Shown here: positions 8,658-17,583 of the stretch, one piece after another
Layout: each line of letters begins with the position of its first letter
Numbering within the stretch: position 1 is the first letter of the stretch
Assembly: GCF_000743355.1 (NCBI RefSeq)
Contig: NZ_JQEI01000008.1
Location: 186,001-250,000, forward strand
DNA: 64,000 bases
DNA from: Serratia sp. Ag1
GTDB taxonomy: Bacteria; Pseudomonadota; Gammaproteobacteria; Enterobacterales; Enterobacteriaceae
Direction: 5' to 3'
Notes under the pieces: generated by a model
What the model was told of the DNA's origin: nothing
Database searches by the model: none
Seen by the model: only the letters and a program-made list of their open reading frames with translations
Translations under genes and position numbers: made by a program

Positions 8658-10482
8658 CCGTTTCGATGCACCGGCATTCCTCAAAACCGTAACCAGTCAA
8701 CCAGGCGTCTATCGCATGTATGACGCGACAGGTACGGTAATCTATGTTGGCAAAGCCAAAGATCTGAAAAAACGTCTCGCCAGTTATTTTCGTGCTCAAG
8801 TTGGTAGCCGTAAAACGGAGACGCTAGTCAAAAATATCGTGCAGATAGATGTGACTGTCACACACACCGAGACAGAAGCGCTGTTGCTGGAACATAATTA
8901 CATTAAGCTGTACCAGCCACGATACAATGTTCTTCTACGTGATGATAAATCCTATCCGCTGATTTTTCTCAGTGCCGATACACATCCGCGCTTGGCTGTA
9001 CATCGCGGGGCTAAACATGCCAAAGGTGAATACTTTGGCCCATTCCCTAATTCGCACGCAGTACGTGAAACGTTGGCATTGCTGCAAAAACTGTTCCCGA
9101 TTCGCCAGTGCGAAAACAGCGTCTATCGTAATCGTTCCCGCCCATGCTTACAGTATCAGATTGGGCGTTGCCTGGGGCCGTGTGTTGCTGGTTTAGTCAG
9201 CGAAGCAGACTATCGGCAGCAGGTGGATTACGTGCGTCTGTTCCTGTCTGGTAAAGATCAGCAGGTGTTGCATCAGTTGATTGAACAGATGGAAAGCGCC
9301 AGCAAAGAGCTCAACTTTGAAGACGCTGCACGTATTCGCGATCAAATCCAGGCAGTACGTCGGGTTACTGAGAAGCAGTTTGTTTCGGGCAATGGCGACG
9401 ATCTCGATGTCATTGGCGTGGCATTTGATGCCGGGATGGCTTGTTTACATGTGCTGTTTATACGTCAAGGTAAAGTGCTTGGCAGCCGCAGTTACTTCCC
9501 TAAGGTGCCGGGGGGGACGGATATGAGCGAAGTGGTTCAGACGTTTGTGGGGCAATTCTACCTGCAGGGAAGCCAGGCTCGAACCTTACCCGCAGAGATC
9601 CTGCTGGACTTCAGCCTACCGGAAAAGGATTTGCTGGCTGAGTCGTTGAGTGAGTTGGCCGGGCGTAAAATTCAGATTCAGAGCAAGCCACGTGGCGATC
9701 GTGCCCGCTATCTGAAGCTGGCACGTACCAATGCGTCAGTGGCCTTAACGACGAAGCTTTCTCAGCAGTCGACAATTCATCAACGTTTGGCGGCGTTGGC
9801 AAAAACGCTCAATCTCTCTGAAATTAATCGCATGGAGTGCTTTGATATCAGCCACACTATGGGGGAGCAGACGGTGGCCTCCTGTGTCGTGTTCGACAGT
9901 AATGGACCTCTGCGATCAGAGTATCGGCGTTATAATATTACAGGGATCACGCCAGGCGATGACTATGCGGCAATGACCCAGGTGCTGAAACGTCGCTATG
10001 GCAAGGCATTAGAGGAGACAAAAATCCCTGATGTGATCTTCATTGATGGCGGTAAAGGGCAACTGGGGATGGCGATTGAGGTGTTCAATTCGCTGAATGT
10101 TACCTGGGACAAAAACAAGCCATTACTGATCGGCATTGCCAAAGGCAGCGACCGTAAAGCCGGGTTGGAGACGTTGTTCTTTGTGCCAGAAGGAGAGGGG
10201 ATTTCACTGCCGCCTGACTCACCAGCGCTGCATGTGATCCAACATATCCGTGATGATTCACACAATCACGCGATCACAGGGCATCGTCAGAAGCGTGCAA
10301 AAGTCAAAAGCACCAGTGCTCTGGAATTGATAGAAGGCGTTGGTCCAAAACGGCGTCAGGTGTTGTTGAAGTATATGGGCGGACTTCAACCATTATTGAA
10401 TGCCAGCGTTGAGGAAATTGCAAAAGTGCCGGGTATTTCACAAGCATTGGCAGAAAAGATCTACAATGCATTGAAACACTGA
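8650..10482 (+). CDS. uvrC: UvrABC excinuclease subunit C
   Basis: A 610-residue nucleotide-excision-repair nuclease that makes both incisions around a lesion held by UvrB. The GIY-YIG nuclease domain is at residues about 14-95 ([25 protein letters not shown]), the UVR/UvrB-binding motif near 205-240 ([19 protein letters not shown]), the RNase H-like endonuclease domain at about 380-520 ([27 protein letters not shown]) and tandem helix-hairpin-helix motifs at the end ([31 protein letters not shown]). The GTG at 8650 lies within the end of uvrY and reproduces the E. coli length; an upstream ATG at 8629 is unnecessary. Co-transcription with uvrY is conserved in gamma-proteobacteria. Confidence 0.97.
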   Translation: MTDRFDAPAFLKTVTSQPGVYRMYDATGTVIYVGKAKDLKKRLASYFRAQVGSRKTETLVKNIVQIDVTVTHTETEALLLEHNYIKLYQPRYNVLLRDDKSYPLIFLSADTHPRLAVHRGAKHAKGEYFGPFPNSHAVRETLALLQKLFPIRQCENSVYRNRSRPCLQYQIGRCLGPCVAGLVSEADYRQQVDYVRLFLSGKDQQVLHQLIEQMESASKELNFEDAARIRDQIQAVRRVTEKQFVSGNGDDLDVIGVAFDAGMACLHVLFIRQGKVLGSRSYFPKVPGGTDMSEVVQTFVGQFYLQGSQARTLPAEILLDFSLPEKDLLAESLSELAGRKIQIQSKPRGDRARYLKLARTNASVALTTKLSQQSTIHQRLAALAKTLNLSEINRMECFDISHTMGEQTVASCVVFDSNGPLRSEYRRYNITGITPGDDYAAMTQVLKRRYGKALEETKIPDVIFIDGGKGQLGMAIEVFNSLNVTWDKNKPLLIGIAKGSDRKAGLETLFFVPEGEGISLPPDSPALHVIQHIRDDSHNHAITGHRQKRAKVKSTSALELIEGVGPKRRQVLLKYMGGLQPLLNASVEEIAKVPGISQALAEKIYNALKH

Positions 10483-10540
10483 GGGCAATGTAGCAACATA
10501 CTCTTAATTTCCACTCCAGCCAGATAGTTACCGTAGCATT

Positions 10541-11089
10541 ATGCAATTGAATATACCGACTTGGCTTACCCTGTTTCGCATAGTTCTGATCCCATTCTTT
10601 GTTTTGGCATTTTATCTGCCATTCACATGGGCACCGGTAGTCTGCGCCGTCATTTTTGTTTTTGCTGCTGTAACCGATTGGTTTGACGGCTTTTTGGCGC
10701 GTCGCTGGAAGCAGACCACTCGTTTTGGCGCTTTCCTCGATCCTGTAGCGGATAAAGTGATGGTTGCGGTAGCGCTGGTGCTGGTGGCTGAATATTACCA
10801 TTCGTGGTGGATCACCTTGCCTGCAGCAACCATGATTGCCCGAGAGATTATTATCTCATCACTGCGTGAATGGATGGCGGAGATTGGTAAGCGCAGCAGT
10901 GTGGCAGTTTCGTGGATTGGGAAAGTAAAAACCACGGCGCAGATGATGTCTTTGGTTGGCTTGTTGTGGCGTCCCGATCGCACCGTAGAGTATGTGGCAT
11001 TTGCACTGCTGTATATTGCTGCAGTACTGACTTTTTGGTCGATGTTCCAATACTTGAATGCAGCACGAAGAGATCTGCAGGAACCGTAA
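10541..11089 (+). CDS. pgsA: phosphatidylglycerophosphate synthase
   Basis: A 182-residue inner-membrane enzyme that transfers a phosphatidyl group from CDP-diacylglycerol to glycerol-3-phosphate, the committed step to phosphatidylglycerol and cardiolipin. The CDP-alcohol phosphotransferase motif DGX2ARX8GX3DX3D is intact near residues 47-69 ([20 protein letters not shown], then VAD). Several hydrophobic segments fit the six-helix fold. It follows uvrC by 58 bases on the same strand and precedes tRNA-Gly, the conserved enterobacterial order. Length equals E. coli PgsA. Confidence 0.96.
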   Translation: MQLNIPTWLTLFRIVLIPFFVLAFYLPFTWAPVVCAVIFVFAAVTDWFDGFLARRWKQTTRFGAFLDPVADKVMVAVALVLVAEYYHSWWITLPAATMIAREIIISSLREWMAEIGKRSSVAVSWIGKVKTTAQMMSLVGLLWRPDRTVEYVAFALLYIAAVLTFWSMFQYLNAARRDLQEP

Positions 11090-11233
11090 CCAATACGCTG
11101 TAAAAAACGACACATGAACGTAATGCGTCAACAATTTTATTGACTCATTACGTCAGACAAGTAGAATGCATCGCATCAGACAGTGATAAGCGCTTTCTGG
11201 AAGATTGAAATAAATCAGCAAGTTACAATCAAT

Positions 11234-11309
<76 letters not shown>

Positions 11310-11420
11310 TTTCTCTTTCCAGTGCGTGCCTTTGAGCACCACAACTCACTGAGATAAAAGCGTAAACTTGATCAGTGAGTTCCATCCAGCAGCACTGGAA
11401 AGTACTCAAATCCGGTACAA

Positions 11421-11463
11421 ACAAGTCCACTGACAAGTCCATCGCACGGACCCAACAAGTCCA
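11421..11463. repeat. three short direct repeats, candidate integrase arm-type sites
   Basis: ACAAGTCCA occurs three times, at 11421-11429, 11433-11441 and 11455-11463, between the attachment core and the integrase gene. A related copy (ATAAGTCCAGTGAC) lies at 19818-19831, just inside the other end of the island. Repeats in these places fit arm-type binding sites of a P4-like integrase. Confidence 0.55.
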
Positions 11464-11579
11464 TCGGACACATTTCCTCATCAGCAGAGAGTACGGGCCT
11501 TTCGCTCGGTGTCTGTCTGTTACCTGTTCCCCGTCACCACGACCCACAACCGGAACAAACAGACAACGAGGAACCCGCC

Positions 11580-12950
11580 ATGGCTCACCTGACCGACCTG
11601 ACCATTCGCCGTGCCAAAGCTGCCCGTAAACCCTACACCTTCAAAGACGGAGGAGGGCTGTATCTCAACATCAACAGCAACGGCACCAAAAACTGGCTCT
11701 TCCGCTTCTACTGGCAAGGCCGCCAGAAACGTATCTCCTTTGGCACCTATCCCACAGTAGACCTCAAAAAAGCCCGATCCCTGCGCCAGCAGGCCCACGA
11801 CCTGCTCGCCAACGGCATCGACCCGCGCACCTACCGCGCCTCCCAATCCGCACCCACACAACCGAACAGAGCGGTTCACCCTTCAACCACCTCCCAACCC
11901 CCTCAGACTGAAACTATAGGCATTCGCTTTGCCGACTATGCCGAACACTGGAAAGCCTTCAAACTCAAACGACTCGGCATTGCCAACCGCCGCCAGAGTA
12001 CCGCCATCCAGATCGAACGCTATATGCGGCTGGATATGCTTCCACTCCTCGGCAAATTGCCCCTCCACACCATCACCCGCCAGCACGTACTCGCCGTCCA
12101 GCGCAAAATTGAAAAACGCGGAGCGCTCTCCATTGCGGAAAAAGTCCGAAGCTGGCTCAACGAACTGTTTAGACACGCCATCGCAGAAGGGCACATCGAC
12201 ACCAATCCCGCCGCCGACCTCGACATCATCGCCTTACCGCAAAAACCCACCCTCCATAACCCCTTCCTGCGCATCCAGGAACTTCCCGCCTTCCTCCACC
12301 ACCTTCACCACTATCAAGGCTCCCGCCAGACCCAGCTCGGCCTGAAACTCCTGCTGCTGACGGGTGTCAGAACCGGCGAACTGCGCCAGGCCAGACCCGA
12401 ACACATCGACCTCAAACACGCCCTGTGGAAAATCCCCGCCGAAACCGTCAAACAACTCCAGAAACGAGTCCGTACCAGCAGCACAGAAATCCCGCCCTAC
12501 CTTGTCCCGCTCTCGCGTCAGGCCGTTCAAGTCATCCGGGAACTGCTCGACATGCGCTTTGCCTCTCAGCACTACCTCTTCTCGCACCGCTCAGAACCCA
12601 AACTCCCCATCAGCGAAAACACCCTCAATTCTGGCCTGCGCAGAATGGGCTACAAAGACCGCCTGACAGGTCACGGCATTCGCGCCACCCTCTCAACCGC
12701 GCTAAACGAACTCGGCTACCCCAAAGAATGGATCGAAGCCCAACTCTCCCACAGTGACAAAGATCAAGTCAGAGCGGCCTACAACCACGCGGAATACGTT
12801 GAACAACGCAGACAAATGATGCAGGAGTGGGCCGACAGACTTGACCAGTGGCGGGAACAGGCAAGCAAACCCCAAAACCCGCCAATCACAGACGAACTGT
12901 CACAGCGCAGAGTCAAGGGCGGACGTCAGACCGGCGTAGCGCACCCTTGA
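11580..12950 (+). CDS. P4-type tyrosine integrase
   Basis: A 456-residue site-specific recombinase. Residues about 4-85 form the DUF4102 arm-binding domain (LTDLTIRRAKAARKPYTFKD, WLFRFYWQGRQKRISFGTYP). A proline-rich linker follows, then a core-binding domain and the catalytic domain with R264 (TGVRTGELR), H365/R368 (HGIR), H391 (LSHSD) and the nucleophile Y406 (NHAEY). All catalytic residues are present, so the enzyme should be active. It reads away from the tRNA-Gly attachment site, the usual arrangement for tRNA-targeted islands. Codon use is GC-rich, unlike the AT-rich cargo. The ATG at 11580 has GAGGAACC upstream. Confidence 0.93.
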   Translation: MAHLTDLTIRRAKAARKPYTFKDGGGLYLNINSNGTKNWLFRFYWQGRQKRISFGTYPTVDLKKARSLRQQAHDLLANGIDPRTYRASQSAPTQPNRAVHPSTTSQPPQTETIGIRFADYAEHWKAFKLKRLGIANRRQSTAIQIERYMRLDMLPLLGKLPLHTITRQHVLAVQRKIEKRGALSIAEKVRSWLNELFRHAIAEGHIDTNPAADLDIIALPQKPTLHNPFLRIQELPAFLHHLHHYQGSRQTQLGLKLLLLTGVRTGELRQARPEHIDLKHALWKIPAETVKQLQKRVRTSSTEIPPYLVPLSRQAVQVIRELLDMRFASQHYLFSHRSEPKLPISENTLNSGLRRMGYKDRLTGHGIRATLSTALNELGYPKEWIEAQLSHSDKDQVRAAYNHAEYVEQRRQMMQEWADRLDQWREQASKPQNPPITDELSQRRVKGGRQTGVAHP

Positions 12951-13155
12951 CGCTGCATAGGAAGAAACACGCTTGAAAGTGGTTGTCAGAACGGCACAAC
13001 CGGGCTGACAGCCTGATAAACTGGTTTTTTTGCTTGATATCTGCTTTTATAGAGCTAGGAAATCGATTAACTTTTGGTACTAAATCAGACAGTCAGCGAA
13101 AAGCAGACATTAACACTGCACTTTGAGGAAAATTTGTCTGACAGCAGCGCATTTG

Positions 13156-14478
13156 TTAAATGCTTGATATCAGTAGTTTGAGATCAAACCCATTAAGCTT
13201 ATGATTTGGCCAATGCTCTACAATCAATACAATTTTCTTATCCTCAGCTTTCTCAGAATACGAATTACAATCTGAAATAGCGCTTTTCATCTCTTCAGAT
13301 AAAGGCAGGCTTAAGCTTGAGATACTCAAAGCTTCTGCCATGGCTTCTAGTTTTTTACATGCTATATGGGTTCTGGAGGCATCATTCACGTTCACTTTAA
13401 GCTTCAGTATTTTTGCAATATCTTCAGAACCCTCAACATAATAAGCGATATTGTCCGGGATAATACCATCGCCAAATTCTTCCATTTGGGATGATGCAAG
13501 CCATTCTTCTTCGAAAAATCTATTGTAGAATCCAGTACTCAATCCTTCTTTTACGAGAAACTCTTTGGCTTTATAAGGGCTCCAGCCTTTCTCTTTTGGC
13601 ACTTCCTTTGGGTTTTTCTCAGAATACCTCGCTTTAAATATATATTTAAAGGTATCAATTAGCTCCGAGTATGATTCTATGTCCGTTCTGGCTACTTGCA
13701 ATGACCATCGCTCTAGCAGGCTGAGCCGAACATTAAACAATATAAATGCAAAGAGTTTAGCCACATATCTATGGAATCGGCTCTTTATTGAAAATCTAAG
13801 ACGAACAAAGCTTTGCTCATATGTTGAATAAACCAGCATAAAGAAAACGAATGGTAAGTAAAAAAGAGTTAGTAATGGAGGAATAAAAAAGTCGTATGCG
13901 GTTTTTTCTTGCCCAAACTCACCAAAATCGGTCATTAACATGTACAAGGTGTAAAAGATTAAGACTACACCGAATGAAGCTAGGCAATATTCTAGAAAAA
14001 CCTTAACCTGATGATGTTTTCTGTCGGTTTCAGCAATAGCTAGCATAGCTCCCAATAATGCTAAAACAGGGACTAGCAGAACCTCTACCCAAAGAGAGAA
14101 AGTATATACACCAACGACAAATTGCAAAATTGCTAGTAGTTTTAAGTTGTCTAAAACTGAGCGCTTGAAAAAAAGCTTATCCTTTTTAATTTTTTCAAGC
14201 TTAAATAGCGACATGAAACCAACAGAAACGCACCAAAAAAGAGTGTTTTTTAGTTGTCCAAAATTCCATAGTCCCAACTCAGAAAGCCAGTAAATGACAA
14301 TTGCCATGTAAACAACCATCAAGCAAAGGACAGACATTATTTGTCTAACAAATAAAGCCGCTAGGACGCTTTGGAAGGCATTTCTGGCTGCCACCATTTT
14401 TGAAGAAGAAAAAATGTAAACCGAAATTGCTAGAACCCATAACGCAATTGCAATCTCTCGATTATTTAGAATATCCAC
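13156..14478 (-). CDS. multi-pass membrane protein of unknown function
   Basis: A 440-residue protein I cannot assign. The N-terminal 240 residues contain about seven hydrophobic segments (for example ALWVLAISVYIF, VVYMAIVIYWL, PPLLTLFYLPFVFFMLVY). The remaining 200 residues are charged and predicted soluble, with a helical region rich in Lys/Glu and a C-terminal part ending KIVLIVEHWPNHKLNGF. The gene is AT-rich and points toward the integrase from which it is separated by 205 bases. Its membrane-plus-cytosolic layout is seen in sensors and effectors of defence systems, but nothing specific was recognised. There is a weak ribosome site (AAGGAAGC) before the ATG. Confidence 0.75.
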   Translation of the reverse strand: MDILNNREIAIALWVLAISVYIFSSSKMVAARNAFQSVLAALFVRQIMSVLCLMVVYMAIVIYWLSELGLWNFGQLKNTLFWCVSVGFMSLFKLEKIKKDKLFFKRSVLDNLKLLAILQFVVGVYTFSLWVEVLLVPVLALLGAMLAIAETDRKHHQVKVFLEYCLASFGVVLIFYTLYMLMTDFGEFGQEKTAYDFFIPPLLTLFYLPFVFFMLVYSTYEQSFVRLRFSIKSRFHRYVAKLFAFILFNVRLSLLERWSLQVARTDIESYSELIDTFKYIFKARYSEKNPKEVPKEKGWSPYKAKEFLVKEGLSTGFYNRFFEEEWLASSQMEEFGDGIIPDNIAYYVEGSEDIAKILKLKVNVNDASRTHIACKKLEAMAEALSISSLSLPLSEEMKSAISDCNSYSEKAEDKKIVLIVEHWPNHKLNGFDLKLLISSI

Positions 14479-15678
14479 AAGCTTCCTTGGGCATTTAACG
14501 TACCTATTTAAACAACCTACAGTCTTCTAATGCCTTTTTCAATAGGATATTTCGCCGCCCTTAGGTCCTTGAGCGTTATTCTGAAGCGGACGGGTCTTTT
14601 CCGGCACTTTCCATGACCATATTGCCTAAAAAAACCATGATGATTTCTGTGCATCTGTATGGCTATGTATGGAAGTAACTGGCAGATATTTATAATAAAT
14701 ATTAAAGTCAGCACATCGTTTTAAGCATAAATTCAATATGGATTAGCTAACAGAGGGATTAGTCGTCAGGTTTTTTCAAGTAGTAGCTTGTCAAATTTAA
14801 TCAAATAGCGTATCAAGAGTGCCAAATCAAAACAACCAAAAAAAGATTTCACTCATAGCATTCCATCAACATCCACGTTTCCAGAACCCTCTTGCGGTCC
14901 TCTTTAAGGTGGTTATAATCACCCTGCTAAACGTGCTCCCAGAGCACACCCCCCAAGCGCACCGGTTCCCGTGAGTGCGCGTTTCAGAGCACCCCTCTGG
15001 AAGGAACCTCCCGCCGCCAACGCCTTCACCTCAGCGGCAGCGCGTAAGCGCGAAGGCTTATCAATCCTCACAGCCCGTTGGCTGACTCTCATCGCGACAT
15101 TCATCTGCGACAGTCGTCACACATTTTCATGTACTGTCATCACAGACAGACAAATTGTCATCGTATCAATGATGCTCAAAGTGTGACATCGCTGCATCAA
15201 ACAGCAAAATCACGCGATCGGCTCCCAACAGCCTGACCGCTAACATCACACCACCTGTCGCAGCGAGCCTGCGGCAATCACTGCCCCCACAGGCTTACGC
15301 CTGCCCCAGCTCAACGCGCCCCGACAGCGCACCCTTTTAACTGCCGCAACGGGCAGAGAGGCGTCACTTTAGCGCGCAAAGCGAGAAAGTGACGCCGTAC
15401 CTCACCACAGCGCCAGACCAGACAGACCGCCGCTTTCACGGCCTTTTGACATTCTGGCGCACCCTTTATCCCACCTTTTATAGGAGAAAACCGACCGATA
15501 CCGATGGCGGGTCACACGACCCGGGGGAATACCTGCGAAAGCAGGCGGCTGCACAGCGTGCATCACCGAACCCCATACACCTAAACCGCATCTCACCGGG
15601 TGCACAGGTATCGCTCAAGAAAGGTTACTCACCTTTCACCCAACCACGCGCCCGGAACTGCTGTAGAGGAATTCAACC
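14479..15678. other. 1.2-kb gene-free segment of the island with strong hairpin
   Basis: No convincing gene on either strand. The left 400 bases are AT-rich and the rest is GC-rich with many short repeats. The main structure is an 11-bp perfect inverted repeat at 15360-15396. The segment sits directly upstream of the second recombinase and could hold its promoter, recombination sites or an origin. The short frames seen here have low-complexity, arginine- and alanine-rich translations and were not accepted. Confidence 0.55.
15360..15396. repeat. 11-bp perfect inverted repeat (hairpin)
   Basis: GGCGTCACTTT at 15360-15370 pairs with AAAGTGACGCC at 15386-15396 around a 15-base loop. There is no following T-run, so it is not a standard terminator. 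It could be a recombinase, relaxase or replication site. Confidence 0.7.
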
Positions 15679-16560
15679 ATGAACACTAAATTGCGTACCG
15701 CATTAAAACACCTCGCCCGACAAGCAGGTGGCAGCCACAAAACCGTTCATGATCGCATCGTCATCATCGAACGCCTGTACACCGAACTTAGGCAGCATAA
15801 CATCCAGATCAAACACATCGATCACCTCAAAACCCGGCACATACAACACTACATCCAGAACAGACTCGCGCAGGGAGTCGAAAAACGCACCCTGCAAAAC
15901 GAAATGTCCGCCATTCGTGGCGTACTCAAACAGGCTGGCAGACACAAACTGGCTCAATCCCCCCAACTCAGCAATCAAGCCCTCAATATTCATGACACCC
16001 GCCGTGACGGCACCCACACCGCCATCACCCCCGAACACTACCAGCAGGTGATGCAGACTGCGCAGGCAAAAGATCAAGGACTGGCAGCAGCCATCCAGCT
16101 TGCCCGAGTCATGGGACTCAGAGGTGAAGAAGCCATCCAAAGTGTTCAATCCCTCAACACCTGGCACACCGCTCTCAAGCAAGGCAAAGAAAAGTTAACG
16201 GTTGTCTTTGGCACCAAAGGCGGCAGGCCGCGCGATACCCGCATCATCAACCGCGAACAAGTACAACACGCTGTCGACAACGCCCTGCACATCGCCAAAC
16301 AGCAAAACCATCGACTGATCGACAAACCGAACCTTAAACAAGCCATGACCTACTGGCGCAACCAGACCCGCAGAATTGGCCTCACAGGAAAACACTCACC
16401 GCACAGCCTCAGATATGCCTGGGCGCAGGAAGCCATCCACTACTACAAACAGCAGGGTTACACAGACAAAGAAGCCTTAGCGCTGACCTCGATGGATCTA
16501 GGCCATGGGGATGGAAGAGGGCGGTATGTGAAGCAGGTGTACGGGGGGATGAGGAGGTGA
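15679..16560 (+). CDS. second tyrosine recombinase (integrase-domain protein)
   Basis: A 293-residue recombinase of the short class found in enterobacterial islands. The N-terminal SAM-like core-binding domain spans residues about 1-100. The catalytic domain shows R148 (GLRGEEA), K180, H242/R245 (HSLR) and H276 (LGHGDGR), with Y283 or Y288 (GRYVKQVY) as nucleophile. It lacks the DUF4102 arm domain of the first integrase and lies in the middle of the island, far from the tRNA, so it probably acts on a different site, perhaps in the gene-free segment before it. The ATG at 15679 follows GTAGAGGAATT. The family is known, but its substrate usually is not. Confidence 0.88.
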   Translation: MNTKLRTALKHLARQAGGSHKTVHDRIVIIERLYTELRQHNIQIKHIDHLKTRHIQHYIQNRLAQGVEKRTLQNEMSAIRGVLKQAGRHKLAQSPQLSNQALNIHDTRRDGTHTAITPEHYQQVMQTAQAKDQGLAAAIQLARVMGLRGEEAIQSVQSLNTWHTALKQGKEKLTVVFGTKGGRPRDTRIINREQVQHAVDNALHIAKQQNHRLIDKPNLKQAMTYWRNQTRRIGLTGKHSPHSLRYAWAQEAIHYYKQQGYTDKEALALTSMDLGHGDGRGRYVKQVYGGMRR

Positions 16561-16709
16561 ATTAATAAATGTTGTTTTGTCCCCTATGCAGGCTAGAAAT
16601 TTTTTAAAGCCGTAATACAATCTTTGGATTGTTCTGGGTAAAACCTAAATTCTAGAACATCGTTAGCGACTCTTTTGAAAGAGCGCCTGGTTTGCTGAAG
16701 AGAAAACTC

Positions 16710-17435
16710 ATGAAAAATCCTCCTTGGTCACGTGATGAACATATTATTACGTTAAGTTTTTATCTGAAACATACACCGAATATCCCAGGGAAAAAATCTG
16801 AGGAGATTCGCGAGCTTAGTCGTATTTTAAATCTTCTGCAAAAATATATTGGTGGTGACATACCGGATGGATTTAGGAATGAGAATGGGGTTTATATGAA
16901 GTTAATGAACTTCAGAAGACTGGACCCAGCTTATAAAGGTGTTGGTTTGGTAAATGGTAACAAAGATGAAGAGGTTGTCTGGAACCTATATGCCAGTACG
17001 CCTGAGAAATTATATGATTTATCTCAACGTATTTTATCTTTTACAAACTCAGTGTTGTTACAAAAAAAATTACCAGACCTGAATGATGATGAAATTGAGA
17101 GCAATGAAGGACAATTGCTCAGCAGAATTCACAGATATTACGAAAGAGATGCGAATTTAACCAAAAAGAAAAAAGAAAGGTTCTTTTCTCAAAATAACGC
17201 ACTGTATTGTGAGTGTTGTGGATTCAACTTTGCGGAAATTTATGGTGAGCATGGGAAAGGTTTCATTGAATGCCATCATACAAAACCTTTATCAGAATTA
17301 AAAGCAGAATCTATAACCAAAATTTCAGAGCTAGTATTGCTGTGTGCCAATTGCCATCGGATGATTCACAGGCATAAACCATGGCTGAGTATTGAAGAAT
17401 TAAAGGAAAAAATTATGATTAAAAATAATAAATAA
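16710..17435 (+). CDS. HNH endonuclease, McrA-like, with separate N-terminal module
   Basis: A 241-residue AT-rich gene. The C-terminal HNH nuclease has zinc ligands C167/C170 (CECC) and C212/C215 (CANCH), the catalytic HH at 189-190 (ECHHTKPLSEL) and H216/H220. The N-terminal 110 residues (PPWSRDEHIITLSFYLK, then FRNENGVYMKLMNFRRLDP) form a module seen in proteins annotated as 5-methylcytosine-specific restriction protein A, so cleavage of modified DNA is the likely role. This is family inference, not shown. The ATG at 16710 has GAAGAGAAA upstream; a TTG at 16692 would add six residues. It faces the second HNH gene, and the two nuclease domains are clearly related. Confidence 0.85.
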   Translation: MKNPPWSRDEHIITLSFYLKHTPNIPGKKSEEIRELSRILNLLQKYIGGDIPDGFRNENGVYMKLMNFRRLDPAYKGVGLVNGNKDEEVVWNLYASTPEKLYDLSQRILSFTNSVLLQKKLPDLNDDEIESNEGQLLSRIHRYYERDANLTKKKKERFFSQNNALYCECCGFNFAEIYGEHGKGFIECHHTKPLSELKAESITKISELVLLCANCHRMIHRHKPWLSIEELKEKIMIKNNK

Positions 17436-17583
17436 CACAACCAAGATTTATTTTTAGGCTAATACAGTTAATATGTGATGATCTAACGCATTGTGGATAA
17501 AGGTAGCACACTGGTTGTGCTGCGAGTTCTTATGCACTGTAATCTGTATTAACTCAGATTTGAGCTAATACAGATTAGCCAGG
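17436..17583. other. spacer between convergent HNH genes with long palindrome
   Basis: A 148-base gap holding a long hairpin at 17540-17577 and a related partial copy, GCTAATACAGTTA, at 17458-17470. The hairpin may stop transcription from both sides. Confidence 0.55.
17540..17577. repeat. 12-bp inverted repeat, left flank of the second HNH gene
   Basis: TAATCTGTATTA at 17540-17551 pairs with TAATACAGATTA at 17566-17577, and CTCA/TGAG extends the stem inward. A 20-base part (17547-17566) recurs in inverted orientation at 18618-18637 on the far side of the adjacent HNH gene, with two mismatches. Confidence 0.7.

Noticed and set aside
11421-11463. Possible CRISPR-like array from three short repeats
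   Set aside because: The repeats are only 9 bases with unequal, very short spacers and no cas genes; integrase arm sites explain them better.
12234-12587. Minus-strand frames inside the integrase gene (also 11520-11879 and 11883-12194)
   Set aside because: Shadows of the GC-rich integrase; the plus-strand frame has all catalytic residues.
14517-14714. 65-codon minus-strand ORF in the island
   Set aside because: Weak ribosome site, overlapping tail of the gene-free block, and no recognisable pattern; not distinguishable from chance.
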